A stretch of DNA of 29,026 nucleotides from a virus (IMGVR_UViG_3300008117_000763:1-29026); one strand, 5' to 3'. Shown: positions 14,219 to 20,330, numbered from the stretch's first letter. The notes: generated by a model not told the origin, from the letters alone. Numbers and translations: made by a program.

Positions 14219-14461
14219 TTATTTACTAACAACATAAGCCCATACTAACATAGCACAAGCAACTACAATAAACCCATATAACATATATTTAAGAGGAGCC
14301 ATTTTCTGCTCTATTTCAATTGCTTCTTGAACACAAACAATCTGATATTCAATCTCATTTCTCTTCATTAAATATACATCAGGACTTGGTTCTCCATGAT
14401 GTAAATCATAGAGCTCTTCAAATAATTGTTTTTCTCTTTGTTTTAATTTTTTAATTGACAT
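14219..14461 (-). CDS. Tail-anchored coiled-coil membrane protein (80 aa)
   Basis: From ATG 14461 (a TTG extension is rejected): MSIKKLKQREKQLFEELYDL, a helical charged region, and a single C-terminal membrane helix (about residues 58-78, MLYGFIVVACAMLVWAYVVS). The N-terminus would face the cytoplasm. It overlaps the upstream gene by 11 bases and precedes the signal-peptide gene by 9, so two membrane or export genes stand together. Function unknown. Confidence 0.78.
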   Translation of the reverse strand: MSIKKLKQREKQLFEELYDLHHGEPSPDVYLMKRNEIEYQIVCVQEAIEIEQKMAPLKYMLYGFIVVACAMLVWAYVVSK

Positions 14462-15230
14462 CTTCAATATTTTTATAAATTTCAATATTCTTTGCTACTT
14501 GTATTTTTAACTCATCATGTAATTCAGTTGCTTTTTTGTGAGACATATTAACATCAATTTTAATGTCTAACATTCTTGCAACAGTAGCTAAATTGAATAT
14601 AGGATCATTATGTATGTAAGCTTTACACACATATTGGTCTAAATATTTTATAGCATCATTAATATTACTTGCACTGAGTAAAATATCTTTAAATGATTTA
14701 ACAGAATGGTAAGCATCACGCTGATTAAATACTTTGTGAAATAGTTTAATATCCACATCCATATTTTTATACGGACTAGTTTTTAAATAAGCTTCTACAA
14801 GTTCTGTACTATTCTTTATCTTACCACCTACAATTTTAGAGAATATGGTATTATTAATTAATGATTGAACACTATGACTGATTTTATTAAGAACCCATGG
14901 TGCAAGCATTATTAGACAATCATCCCTTAATGAAATAGGTAATTGATTATAATGCTGACCAAACCAAATTTTGGCAGTCTTTTTCTTTTTATCATATGTT
15001 ATACCACTAGTAGCCTGCCTAGTATAAAAGAACTTTTCATTCTCAAACCTTGGCTTTCTGTCTACTGTAGACCAATATATATGAGTATCAGTTTCTTTTC
15101 TGTTCTCATATACAAATCTTGGTGTTAGATTTCTATAATAATAAATTCTCTGTAATTCAGGTGGATAGCTTAATATACTTAAATGTTGAATATAAGTTTC
15201 TTTGTTACTTATAATTGTTAATTTATCCAT
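14451..15230 (-). CDS. Unknown 259-aa protein
   Basis: Start taken at ATG 15230 (MDKLTIISNKETYIQHLSIL). The frame stays open for 249 more bases upstream through TTTG-repeat DNA, including ATGs at about 15354 and 15324 that would add a hydrophobic N-terminus; I regard that as less likely. The body has basic and aromatic strands (RIYYYRNLTPRFVYENRKET, KTAKIWFGQHYNQLP) followed by helices. No known domain is recognised. It stands behind a long leader and a terminator, so it has its own promoter region. Confidence 0.75.
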   Translation of the reverse strand: MDKLTIISNKETYIQHLSILSYPPELQRIYYYRNLTPRFVYENRKETDTHIYWSTVDRKPRFENEKFFYTRQATSGITYDKKKKTAKIWFGQHYNQLPISLRDDCLIMLAPWVLNKISHSVQSLINNTIFSKIVGGKIKNSTELVEAYLKTSPYKNMDVDIKLFHKVFNQRDAYHSVKSFKDILLSASNINDAIKYLDQYVCKAYIHNDPIFNLATVARMLDIKIDVNMSHKKATELHDELKIQVAKNIEIYKNIEDVN

Positions 15231-15515
15231 TTCAATTTTGTTAATGTATAAATTATTAGTCACCAAGTAACAGGAATATATAGCTAAAATCAAATACAAA
15301 TACAAAGTCAAAGACCTTCTCTTCATGCAAAGACAAATACAAATACTAAGTCTCATTGTTATCAGCCAATTGCATATTTTGCTTTTATGCATAACCTGTC
15401 TGATGATGAGTTCTATCTCAGTTTTATAATTTGAAGAGAAGCGGTATATACTTTCATGTATTAGTATAATGGTTATCAACCATCTAATTTTAATTGTTCT
15501 AAATTCCTGTTACTA
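15231..15515. other. Leader and control region with TTTG repeats
   Basis: About 285 bases before the 14451-15230 gene. On the minus strand it holds two clusters of TTTG steps (15288-15310 and 15324-15347), each built on TTTGTATTTG, separated by about 14 bases. No exact TAnnTTTG box is seen. The reading frame of the downstream gene is open through it, so an N-terminal extension is a competing explanation. Confidence 0.45.
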
Positions 15516-15558
15516 GGTATAAAGAGTAAGAGAATCAGCTTGTGCTTATCTCTTACTC
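15516..15558 (-). terminator. Intrinsic terminator after the 15574-16485 gene
   Basis: Perfect 10-bp inverted repeat GAGTAAGAGA/TCTCTTACTC (15524-15533 with 15549-15558), with a small inner AGC/GCT hairpin. On the minus strand it is followed by TTTATACC. It lies 16 bases past the stop. Confidence 0.85.
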
Positions 15559-15573
15559 ACCTAATTAGAGTTC

Positions 15574-16485
15574 CTATTTCTCTTCTGCAATAAACATGTT
15601 TATTACATCTTGAAATCTAGGATCAACATTAATTCTTAATGCTGCAGCAGATTTAATATCCAACTCACGTTGGCTATTAAATTCCATGGTTAATCTCAGT
15701 ATCTCACCTTGATATGCATCCATTGCAATCTGATACTCTTCCATCAACTGTTTTTCAAGTTTTAGGAACTCAGCTGCTTTGTCTGCATTTACTTTCTGAA
15801 TACGTGCATTCTCATCACTTACCAAGTTCTTTACTTTAGCCTTAAAGTAATTAACTCTTTGCTCATATTGTCTATGAGCATCAGCAATGTCTTCATGAAT
15901 ACCCAATAAGGCACTTGACACATGGTGTTTGGTAACTTTGACCGGAGTCTTTTTACCTTCTTCCACTTCAAACCACTCAATACTTGGAGTATTAGGTAGG
16001 CTTTTTCTCAATTCAGATAGTTTACCATTCTTATGGATAAACTGACCTAAATGAGAAGCTAGTGCTTCTGCTTGTAAGTATTCAGAATACTCAGCATCTG
16101 ATAATTGAGCCCAACCCCAAGATTCAAATACATCATACAATATATCATAATCTGGTAGTGTTGGTCTCTCAGGTGCTGTAAGATGAGAGAAATCAGGTCT
16201 TGTATCCTTAATTCTTTCTATTTCAGCCTCTTTAGACTTAATAGCTTCCATTAAGAATGCCTGACATGCATGAAGATTACCCTTGATTTTTAATTTATCA
16301 AGGATATCTCCTGGTATAGGAGAACCTTCCTGTAGATTATATACTTGTCCACCAATATTAATGGACTTACTACAGTTGTTATAACTGTCCAGTTCTCTCT
16401 GGATTTCTAATGCATTTTGATTGCATAGGTTACTAATTGATTGTGCTTGACTCATTGACAATCCTTTGCTTGCTAAATTTCTCAT
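15574..16485 (-). CDS. Unknown 303-aa coiled-coil protein in its own transcription unit
   Basis: Begins MRNLASKGLSMSQAQSISNL. Long helices cover residues about 75-95 (FLMEAIKSKEAEIERIKD) and 205-280 (Gln/Lys/Glu-rich, YFKAKVKNLVSDENARIQKV onward). There is a Pro-rich link (APERPTLPDYD) near 103-113. No enzymatic motif or membrane segment. Terminators flank it (16543-16568 upstream, 15516-15558 downstream) and it shares a 15-mer leader with the SSB-like gene, which suggests a well-expressed stand-alone product. A scaffold or nucleoid-type role is a guess. Confidence 0.82.
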   Translation of the reverse strand: MRNLASKGLSMSQAQSISNLCNQNALEIQRELDSYNNCSKSINIGGQVYNLQEGSPIPGDILDKLKIKGNLHACQAFLMEAIKSKEAEIERIKDTRPDFSHLTAPERPTLPDYDILYDVFESWGWAQLSDAEYSEYLQAEALASHLGQFIHKNGKLSELRKSLPNTPSIEWFEVEEGKKTPVKVTKHHVSSALLGIHEDIADAHRQYEQRVNYFKAKVKNLVSDENARIQKVNADKAAEFLKLEKQLMEEYQIAMDAYQGEILRLTMEFNSQRELDIKSAAALRINVDPRFQDVINMFIAEEK

Positions 16486-16501
16486 GATTTCTTTTTTAGA
16501 G

Positions 16502-16516
16502 ATAAATAAATAATTA
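16502..16516 (-). promoter_or_regulatory. Leader element, copy 2 of an identical 15-mer
   Basis: On the minus strand this is TAATTATTTATTTAT, ending 16 bases before the ATG at 16485, identical to 12195-12209. Both copies lie just before genes that are isolated by terminators. It may be a promoter or a translation leader. Confidence 0.35.
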
Positions 16517-16537
16517 ATTAAGTTTCTTTTTAAGTTT

Positions 16538-16568
16538 AAAATGGAGCTTCACTGTCATTCACAGCTCC
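16538..16568 (-). terminator. Terminator-like hairpin after the 16584-17387 gene
   Basis: GGAGCT/AGCTCC arms (16543-16548 with 16563-16568) with an inner CTGT/ACAG pairing. On the minus strand they are followed by ATTTTAAAC, a weak U tract. It sits 15 bases past the stop. Confidence 0.6.
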
Positions 16569-16583
16569 GGACAGACCTTTTTA

Positions 16584-17387
16584 TTAGGAATTTTCTTCTT
16601 CTACACAGATATTATCTTTGGCATACTCATACTCTTCCATAACAGACTTAAAATGATAGTTATCACCAAATTTAGTCTTACGGTCATTGTACCAGTAATA
16701 CTTAATCTTAAGAATTTCATCTAATGTATCTAGATAGTATTTTTTAGTACCATCTAGACCATCTATCTTAAGATATTGTTGACCAAAACCGTAATGATTT
16801 CTATCTTGAGTAATATCTACATTATATCCATAGGATAATGCTGTTCTGACTTCTTTCTCAAACAAATAAAAGTATTCTTGATACTTCTCTTTATACTGAT
16901 TAATGAAGTCATGGAACATTCTATAGTCATAATCAGCTAGTATACCTTCAGTTAAACTCTTATATTCAGTAAATAAATCAGAGAATTGAGTATACACACC
17001 GTGTAACCAATATTGATTATGTACTAAAAAGTAATATTTAGCTGTCTCCACATAACCATCACCATCACCATCATAATCATAATGATGCTCATCAACAGTA
17101 TATACTCCAAGAGTAAGTCTGAGTACAGTTTCATTATATCTATCTGATATGATAGTTATTTCATCTGTGTATTTGATATCATGATCAGGATATGCAAGTA
17201 CTATTGCTCTTTCATCCTCAATCTTTTGCCAATCTGCACTACCTGGTCTATATTCATTAGGATATCTCCTATCAATATTCCTCTTTTCATAATGTTGCTG
17301 AATAATCTCTCTGATATTTCTAGGTTGTGATCTGCTGATTATATTATGTAATACAGCAATGTCTTTAAGTTTAATTTTACGATCCAT
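16584..17387 (-). CDS. Unknown 267-aa protein with a DGDGDG acidic motif
   Basis: Starts MDRKIKLKDIAVLHNIISRS. Rich in Tyr, Asp and His, with an acidic segment YDYDGDGDGY (residues about 103-112) that resembles calcium-binding loops (DxDxDG). Flanks are beta-rich (VLRLTLGVYTV, TAKYYFLVHNQYW) and the C-terminal half is helical and aromatic (YKEKYQEYFYLFEKEVRTAL). No signal peptide. Single-gene unit with hairpins on both sides. A metal-binding role is only a suggestion. Confidence 0.8.
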   Translation of the reverse strand: MDRKIKLKDIAVLHNIISRSQPRNIREIIQQHYEKRNIDRRYPNEYRPGSADWQKIEDERAIVLAYPDHDIKYTDEITIISDRYNETVLRLTLGVYTVDEHHYDYDGDGDGYVETAKYYFLVHNQYWLHGVYTQFSDLFTEYKSLTEGILADYDYRMFHDFINQYKEKYQEYFYLFEKEVRTALSYGYNVDITQDRNHYGFGQQYLKIDGLDGTKKYYLDTLDEILKIKYYWYNDRKTKFGDNYHFKSVMEEYEYAKDNICVEEENS

Positions 17388-17428
17388 TTTGAATTTATTT
17401 ATAAGTTATTAATTAATTTTCTATAAGT

Positions 17429-17460
17429 TTAAAAAATGAGCAGTTTGTCTACATGCTCAG
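17429..17460 (-). terminator. Intrinsic terminator ending the 17597-18302 unit
   Basis: TGAGCA/TGCTCA stem (17437-17442 with 17454-17459), followed on the minus strand by six T residues and AAAC. It lies about 137 bases past the stop at 17597, leaving an unusually long 3' untranslated stretch. Confidence 0.8.
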
Positions 17461-17596
17461 GTATACAACGCATATCACGTTCTTTCTATTGGTACTCTCA
17501 CAAGGTTGCAACCCTTAATATACATGCCAGCACACGACCATCATAAGGTTCTCTGGTATTGTATAACATCCTGCAATTGGATGAGAGTAATGTAAA
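17461..17596 (-). other. Long 3' untranslated stretch with tiny ORFs
   Basis: A 136-base stretch, richer in GC than its surroundings, between the stop at 17597 and the terminator. It holds a palindromic GGTTGCAACC and two minus-strand mini-ORFs: MLYNTREPYDGRVLACILRV plus ATL (23 codons) and MRCIPEHVDKLLIF (17429-17473, ending inside the terminator). It may be a stable 3' RNA or decayed coding sequence. Confidence 0.4.
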
Positions 17597-17830
17597 TTAA
17601 TACAAGTCAGCTAAATCAGGTTCTTTTATATATTTAACCTCAAACTTGTAGTGATCTAAAAGCCATATTTTATCATAGATATCCATGGCTTTTAATTCAT
17701 TAATTTCTTTTGTTGACAATCTTTTCCCGAAGAATTGTTCTGCATACTTGATAAGACTATTATTAATCTTAGCTTCTGCTATATGTAGTTGTTCTACATA
17801 TTCTCTGTGTTCAATCATAGTTGGAATCAT
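17597..17830 (-). CDS. Unknown helical protein (77 aa)
   Basis: Opens MIPTMIEHREYVEQLHIAEA. It is all-helical and charged, with LSTKEINELKAMDIYDKIWL near 38-57. No motif recognised. It begins 11 bases after the preceding stop; its short leader is AT-rich (TATTTAT-like), as for the neighbouring early genes. Function unknown. Confidence 0.78.
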   Translation of the reverse strand: MIPTMIEHREYVEQLHIAEAKINNSLIKYAEQFFGKRLSTKEINELKAMDIYDKIWLLDHYKFEVKYIKEPDLADLY

Positions 17831-17841
17831 ATATTTATTAT

Positions 17842-18111
17842 TTATTGGTTATCAATTGTTATTAAAGAATCTAATTGAGTATATGTACCACCATATACTC
17901 TATGGCTTGATACATTCTCAACCCAAATACTATCTTCGCTCACTTCAAGATAGTATTCAATATCTATATTGCCTCCTACATTTTTCCAATCTTGTGATTG
18001 TTTCCCGGGAACCCTTGATGCTGAATAAGCATAATTAACAATAACTGTAATTAAACAGAATGCTACAGCACCTACTAGGATGCCTACTACAAATGAATCT
18101 CTTGTCTTCAT
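17842..18111 (-). CDS. Small membrane-anchored protein (89 aa)
   Basis: N-terminal hydrophobic segment (residues about 7-29, SFVVGILVGAVAFCLITVIV) after MKTRD gives a signal-anchor topology with a C-terminal domain of about 60 residues outside the cytoplasm (IDIEYYLEVSEDSIWVENVS). Cleavage near YSA is possible but the anchor is more likely. An early-region membrane protein could act in exclusion or host takeover. No family recognised. Confidence 0.78.
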   Translation of the reverse strand: MKTRDSFVVGILVGAVAFCLITVIVNYAYSASRVPGKQSQDWKNVGGNIDIEYYLEVSEDSIWVENVSSHRVYGGTYTQLDSLITIDNQ

Positions 18112-18122
18112 ATATTTATTAT

Positions 18123-18302
18123 TTAATAGTTTACAAATTCATAAGTCACTAGATGCAGTTTACCTTTTAAATCATCAAGAGGATGGTATTCTGTAATAAC
18201 AGCATCTTTCCGGAATAAGGTATTCCCACATATATAGTGAGTATCATTCTCTCCTGTAATAAGTAGGAAAGTATTCAAGCAATCAGAAATAAATTGTTTC
18301 AT
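18123..18302 (-). CDS. Unknown small protein (59 aa)
   Basis: Reads MKQFISDCLNTFLLITGEND and then a beta-rich half (THYICGNTLFRKDAVITEYH, GKLHLVTYEFVNY). The composition is normal for this phage and the spacing to the next gene (11 bases) matches the unit. It is shorter than 60 codons, so length alone is weak evidence, but position and codon use support it. No family recognised. Confidence 0.65.
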   Translation of the reverse strand: MKQFISDCLNTFLLITGENDTHYICGNTLFRKDAVITEYHPLDDLKGKLHLVTYEFVNY

Positions 18303-18496
18303 ATGTTTATGTATTAGTTTAGCTATATAAAATAAGTATGTATATATATGTATATAATATTATGAGTAGATATATATACCCATAGATAGATAGGTAGGAG
18401 TTATACTAAACACAAGTTAATACATAGAAATATACTTAAACTACTATGGTATAAGTAGAACTAAGTACAGATTTCCCGGATTGTCCTACAGATATC
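18303..18496. other. AT-rich spacer with alternating TA tracts
   Basis: About 194 bases of alternating purine-pyrimidine sequence (for example GTATATATATGTATATAATA near 18338-18358) and a GATAGATAGGTAGG stretch. No ORF is convincing. It lies upstream of the 17597-18302 genes and downstream of leftward element copy D, so it is probably an untranslated leader or melting region. Confidence 0.5.
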
Positions 18497-18706
18497 TTAA
18501 TTATCTAAGTTATAATCTATACATACAGTCGCATAGTCATAGGGATAAGTACCTGTATGTACATATGTACCTATTGTTATCCTAGTCCATGCAAGTTGTT
18601 TTAAGGGTTGGCAAAAAAAAGGATACTTTGTACAGTAGTCTACAGTAGTATTACTAGCTACTGTAGACTCTGTAGTTACATTTGTAATGAGCAACTTTAG
18701 CTCCAT
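18497..18706 (-). CDS. Doubtful ORF (69 aa), Thr/Tyr-rich
   Basis: An ATG-started frame reading MELKLLITNVTTESTVASNT. It is low in complexity and threonine-rich, and its middle is formed by the leftward regulatory element copy D (CCTTTTTTTT then GCCAACCC), which elsewhere lies outside genes. That argues against coding. It is listed because the frame is full length and otherwise unexplained. The alternative is a non-coding leader containing the tiny ORF 18517-18564. Confidence 0.3.
   Translation of the reverse strand: MELKLLITNVTTESTVASNTTVDYCTKYPFFCQPLKQLAWTRITIGTYVHTGTYPYDYATVCIDYNLDN
18599..18623 (-). promoter_or_regulatory. Leftward early element, copy D
   Basis: On the minus strand a CC-(T)8-GCCAACCCTTAAAA motif, matching copies B and C closely. 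39 bases beyond its AGGGTTGG core is an ATG (18564) opening a 15-codon ORF. It may drive the 17597-18302 genes through a long leader. Confidence 0.5.
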
Positions 18707-18722
18707 GTAATTTCAGTAAATG

Positions 18723-18754
18723 TAATGGGACTAGTTGTTACATTAGTCCCATTA
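18723..18754 (-). terminator. Perfect 11-bp inverted repeat, terminator-like
   Basis: TAATGGGACTA/TAGTCCCATTA (18723-18733 with 18744-18754), 10-base loop. On the minus strand it follows the stop at 18777 by about 22 bases, but only CATTTACTG follows it, so the U tract is poor. A second 9-bp hairpin CCTAGGAGA/TCTCCTAGG (18768-18792) overlaps the stop codon. Confidence 0.55.
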
Positions 18755-18776
18755 GTTAGGGTAGTACCCTAGGAGA

Positions 18777-19241
18777 TTAGTTCTCTCCTAGGTCATCTGT
18801 TTCAGATGTACTTGGTATTGCTTTTAGCTTGTCCATTAGAGCATTAGTAGCTGGTGCCACGTAAATGCTTACTAGAGAGTTAGCTATTGCTTGTCCCAAG
18901 TTACCTCCTGCTGCTTCGACAATTGCCTTATGTTTCCTGAATTCTGCTGAATCTAGTCCCCATTTGCCCGCATTAGTACCTCCTAGATTTTTGCGCATTG
19001 CACAAAAGTCAGTGGCCGCAGGAGTTGTTGCAAAGAACAATGGTTCTCCTGCATCATTAGTGCGGTAGTTGTCTCCTTGGCTAGCTCTATAGTCAGCTAG
19101 TCCTTCTGCATCTCCGGTTACTTTGTATACAAAGACCGTGTAGACAATTGGTTTACCTTGTTCATCTCGAACTGGTTCTCCTGTGATTTTGTCCTTTTTC
19201 ACTTTAGGATAATTGGACTGGTAAGTTGCATTTAGTTTCAT
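18777..19241 (-). CDS. Unknown 154-aa protein, GC-richer than its neighbours; possible ssDNA-binding OB-fold
   Basis: Begins MKLNATYQSNYPKVKKDKIT. A beta-rich first half (PIVYTVFVYKVTGDAEGLAD, then YRTNDAGEPLFFATTPA) is followed by a helical, Ala/Gly-rich end (AAGGNLGQAIANSLVSIYVA) and an acidic tail (ETDDLGEN). The 'YxVxVYKVTG..E.LA.Y...QG.NYR....G.PLFF' pattern reminds me of small proteins in phage and plasmid elements, perhaps nucleic-acid binding, but I cannot name the family. GC content and CTAG use stand out from the AT-rich genome, hinting at recent acquisition. The leader carries leftward element copy C. Confidence 0.8.
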   Translation of the reverse strand: MKLNATYQSNYPKVKKDKITGEPVRDEQGKPIVYTVFVYKVTGDAEGLADYRASQGDNYRTNDAGEPLFFATTPAATDFCAMRKNLGGTNAGKWGLDSAEFRKHKAIVEAAGGNLGQAIANSLVSIYVAPATNALMDKLKAIPSTSETDDLGEN

Positions 19242-19286
19242 TTTGTTTTTTTTGTTAAGTTAGTACTCTACTAGTTGCAATTGTTA

Positions 19287-19308
19287 TTTAGGGTTGGCAA
19301 AAAAAGGA
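19287..19308 (-). promoter_or_regulatory. Leftward early element, copy C
   Basis: On the minus strand TCC-(T)7-GCCAACCCTAAA. Its core (AGGGTTGG on plus, 19290-19297) ends 48 bases before the ATG at 19241. It is the closest match to the consensus of the four copies. Confidence 0.6.
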
Positions 19309-19442
19309 TTTCCTAGTACTCTAGAACCTAGTAGTTACTAGGCTCTGTAGTACTGTTGAATCATTAGTTCCTTAGCTACTGTGCTTCTTCTGTACTCTTG
19401 GTGACACCTCGTTCACTTGGTTTCTGAGCATACAGTTAGTGT

Positions 19443-19664
19443 TCACAAGTTATTTAGGCTTGCTAGTACAGTAGTATCAGGAGTATCTTCGGGATCTAGT
19501 TCTAGTATATGTAATACTTGTACTATGTCCTCTGGTATACCGGTTAATAGATCTAGTTTCCTAGTTACTATTTTCTTTAGTTTCAAATAGTGAACATGTT
19601 GTAGTAGTATACTTGTTCCTTCTTGTACAATTCGTTCTGTTGTTATTGCTACATCTTGTATCAT
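19443..19664 (-). CDS. Unknown small early protein (73 aa)
   Basis: Reads MIQDVAITTERIVQEGTSIL, then LLQHVHYLKLKKIVTRKLDL and an acidic C-terminus (LDPEDTPDTTV). Helical, no membrane segment, no motif. Preceded at 36 bases by leftward element copy B. Codon use includes many CTA/ACT words typical of this CTAG-rich patch. Function unknown. Confidence 0.7.
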   Translation of the reverse strand: MIQDVAITTERIVQEGTSILLQHVHYLKLKKIVTRKLDLLTGIPEDIVQVLHILELDPEDTPDTTVLASLNNL

Positions 19665-19681
19665 AGTTTCTTTAGTTTTAA

Positions 19682-19981
19682 TTAGTTACAATGGTAATTT
19701 AGGGTTGGCAGGAAAAGGACATAGTCCCTTGTTATCAATAGTAATGTGTCAAGTACAGCGGCCACTTTGTGGTCGGTGAACTTGCCGCACTTTGACGGTT
19801 TACTGTAATAGTCAATTATGTACCCTGTGTCATATTTGAGTTTTACAGTAAAGCTGCTTATGTATGCTTTGTGAAGTGAGAAAGTCTCAATCGGAGATTT
19901 AGACTTTATTACTTTACAGCGTACATAGTCAGACTGTTTGGGATTTGAGTACTCTTGTACGAAAATTGCAATAGTTTCCAT
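19682..19981 (-). CDS. Unknown 99-aa protein, first gene of the leftward arm
   Basis: Starts METIAIFVQEYSNPKQSDYV. Beta-rich (YVRCKVIKSKSP, FTVKLKYDTGYIIDYYSKPS) with a terminal hydrophobic strand (VLDTLLLITRDYVLFL). As the gene nearest the divergent control region it is probably among the first expressed after infection. Its last 20 or so bases overlap leftward element copy B, which serves the next gene. Leader element copy A lies 33 bases before its ATG. No family recognised. Confidence 0.75.
   Translation of the reverse strand: METIAIFVQEYSNPKQSDYVRCKVIKSKSPIETFSLHKAYISSFTVKLKYDTGYIIDYYSKPSKCGKFTDHKVAAVLDTLLLITRDYVLFLPTLNYHCN
19698..19719 (-). promoter_or_regulatory. Leftward early element, copy B
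   Basis: On the minus strand TCCTTTTCCTGCCAACCCTA followed by AA. Its core ends 36 bases before the ATG at 19664. It lies in the last codons of the 19682-19981 gene, so each early gene seems to carry its own copy. Confidence 0.6.
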
Positions 19982-20011
19982 TGTTAATTATTTTTAATGA
20001 TTCAATGGAAT

Positions 20012-20022
20012 TCTAGGGTTGG
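20012..20022 (-). promoter_or_regulatory. Leftward early element, copy A (core only)
   Basis: On the minus strand CCAACCCTAGAA; the T-rich half seen in the other copies is missing here. It ends 33 bases before the ATG at 19981. Confidence 0.45.
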
Positions 20023-20039
20023 TAGCTACAGCATGTAAG

Positions 20040-20071
20040 AAAAACTTTTTTTTGGCTGAAAAAAAGTTTTT
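20040..20071. repeat. 13-bp perfect inverted repeat of A/T tracts
   Basis: AAAAACTTTTTTT (20040-20052) and AAAAAAAGTTTTT (20059-20071) around TGGCTG. It could act as a bidirectional terminator insulating the two arms, or as a melting or protein-binding site. Confidence 0.7.
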
Positions 20072-20097
20072 GTGTGGTGGATGTGTGCAAAGGCAAG

Positions 20098-20132
20098 AGC
20101 TGCAAAGACCAGGGGGTACCCCCTTTGCAGCT
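20098..20132. repeat. Nested GC-rich palindrome
   Basis: Outer arms AGCTGCAAAG/CTTTGCAGCT (20098-20107 with 20123-20132) enclose the palindrome GGGGGTACCCCC (20112-20123). It is the most GC-rich spot in the region, between both arms. It may be an origin or operator site; either would fit. Confidence 0.7.
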
Positions 20133-20192
20133 GCGGGCCGGGGTGGCTGTAGTACATACCCCATCACAACCTCTAATATAGTTCAAAAAAAA

Positions 20193-20223
20193 TTTGGTAG
20201 AAAAAAAATTTTGTATACCTTTG
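20193..20223 (+). promoter_or_regulatory. Bacteroidota-type promoter P0 (-33 TTTG, -7 TACCTTTG)
   Basis: TTTG at 20193-20196, 19-base spacer, TACCTTTG at 20216-20223, which is the full consensus architecture of host primary-sigma promoters. Transcription would start near 20230 and run into the terminators at 20229-20300 before any gene. Confidence 0.7.
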
Positions 20224-20228
20224 TTAGG

Positions 20229-20258
20229 ATTCTTCTTTGTTCATAAGAATGTTTTTTT
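20229..20258 (+). terminator. Weak intrinsic terminator
   Basis: ATTCTT/AAGAAT (20229-20234 with 20245-20250) followed by seven T residues. The stem is AT-rich and weak; it lies immediately after promoter P0, so it might act as an attenuator instead. Confidence 0.45.
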
Positions 20259-20268
20259 AAATTATGCT

Positions 20269-20300
20269 AAAAAGCCCCAGAAAAAATTCTTGGGCTTTTT
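20269..20300 (+). terminator. Strong intrinsic terminator before the first rightward gene
   Basis: AAAAAGCCC/GGGCTTTTT arms (20269-20277 with 20292-20300) with inner AGAA/TTCT pairing. It has T tracts on both strands, so it may work in both directions. No complete gene precedes it on the plus strand. Confidence 0.85.
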
Positions 20301-20318
20301 AGTTTAGCCAAAAAATTT

Positions 20319-20326
20319 TATATTTG
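20319..20326 (+). promoter_or_regulatory. -7 box TATATTTG, promoter P1
   Basis: Matches TAnnTTTG and sits in the shared block AGTTTA-N(12)-TATATTTG right after a terminator. It ends 4 bases before the ATG at 20331, so the transcript would be leaderless or nearly so. The -33 element overlaps the terminator T tract and is poor. Confidence 0.6.
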
Positions 20327-20330
20327 TTCC

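Larger units (their letters stand above)
19982..20330. other. Divergent control region between the two arms
   Basis: 349 bases without a credible gene, separating leftward and rightward transcription. In order it holds leftward element copy A, a 13-bp A/T inverted repeat (20040-20071), a GC-rich island with a nested palindrome (20098-20132), A-tracts (20185-20212), a full -33/-7 promoter (20193-20223), two terminators (20229-20300) and a second -7 box (20319-20326). This density suits a bidirectional switch, and a replication origin is possible. Confidence 0.8.

Noticed and set aside
15231-15479. 83-codon N-terminal extension of the 14451-15230 gene
   Set aside because: Made of TTTG-repeat DNA and Cys/Ile/Leu-rich residues with no continuity with the rest; kept as a minor alternative because ATGs at about 15324 and 15354 could start a hydrophobic leader.
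16995-17110. Possible repeat array from the CATCACCATCACC run
   Set aside because: It is only the DGDGDG codon run of the 16584-17387 gene; no spacer-repeat order as in CRISPR.
17685-18038. Plus-strand ORF of 117 codons, Leu/Ile-rich
   Set aside because: Antisense to two minus-strand genes with sensible protein features and short spacing; it has no promoter and a composition typical of shadow frames.
20019-20246. Plus-strand ORF of 75 codons in the divergent region
   Set aside because: Starts with TTG and runs through inverted repeats, A-tracts and the P0 promoter; the Cys/Gly-rich product looks non-coding.
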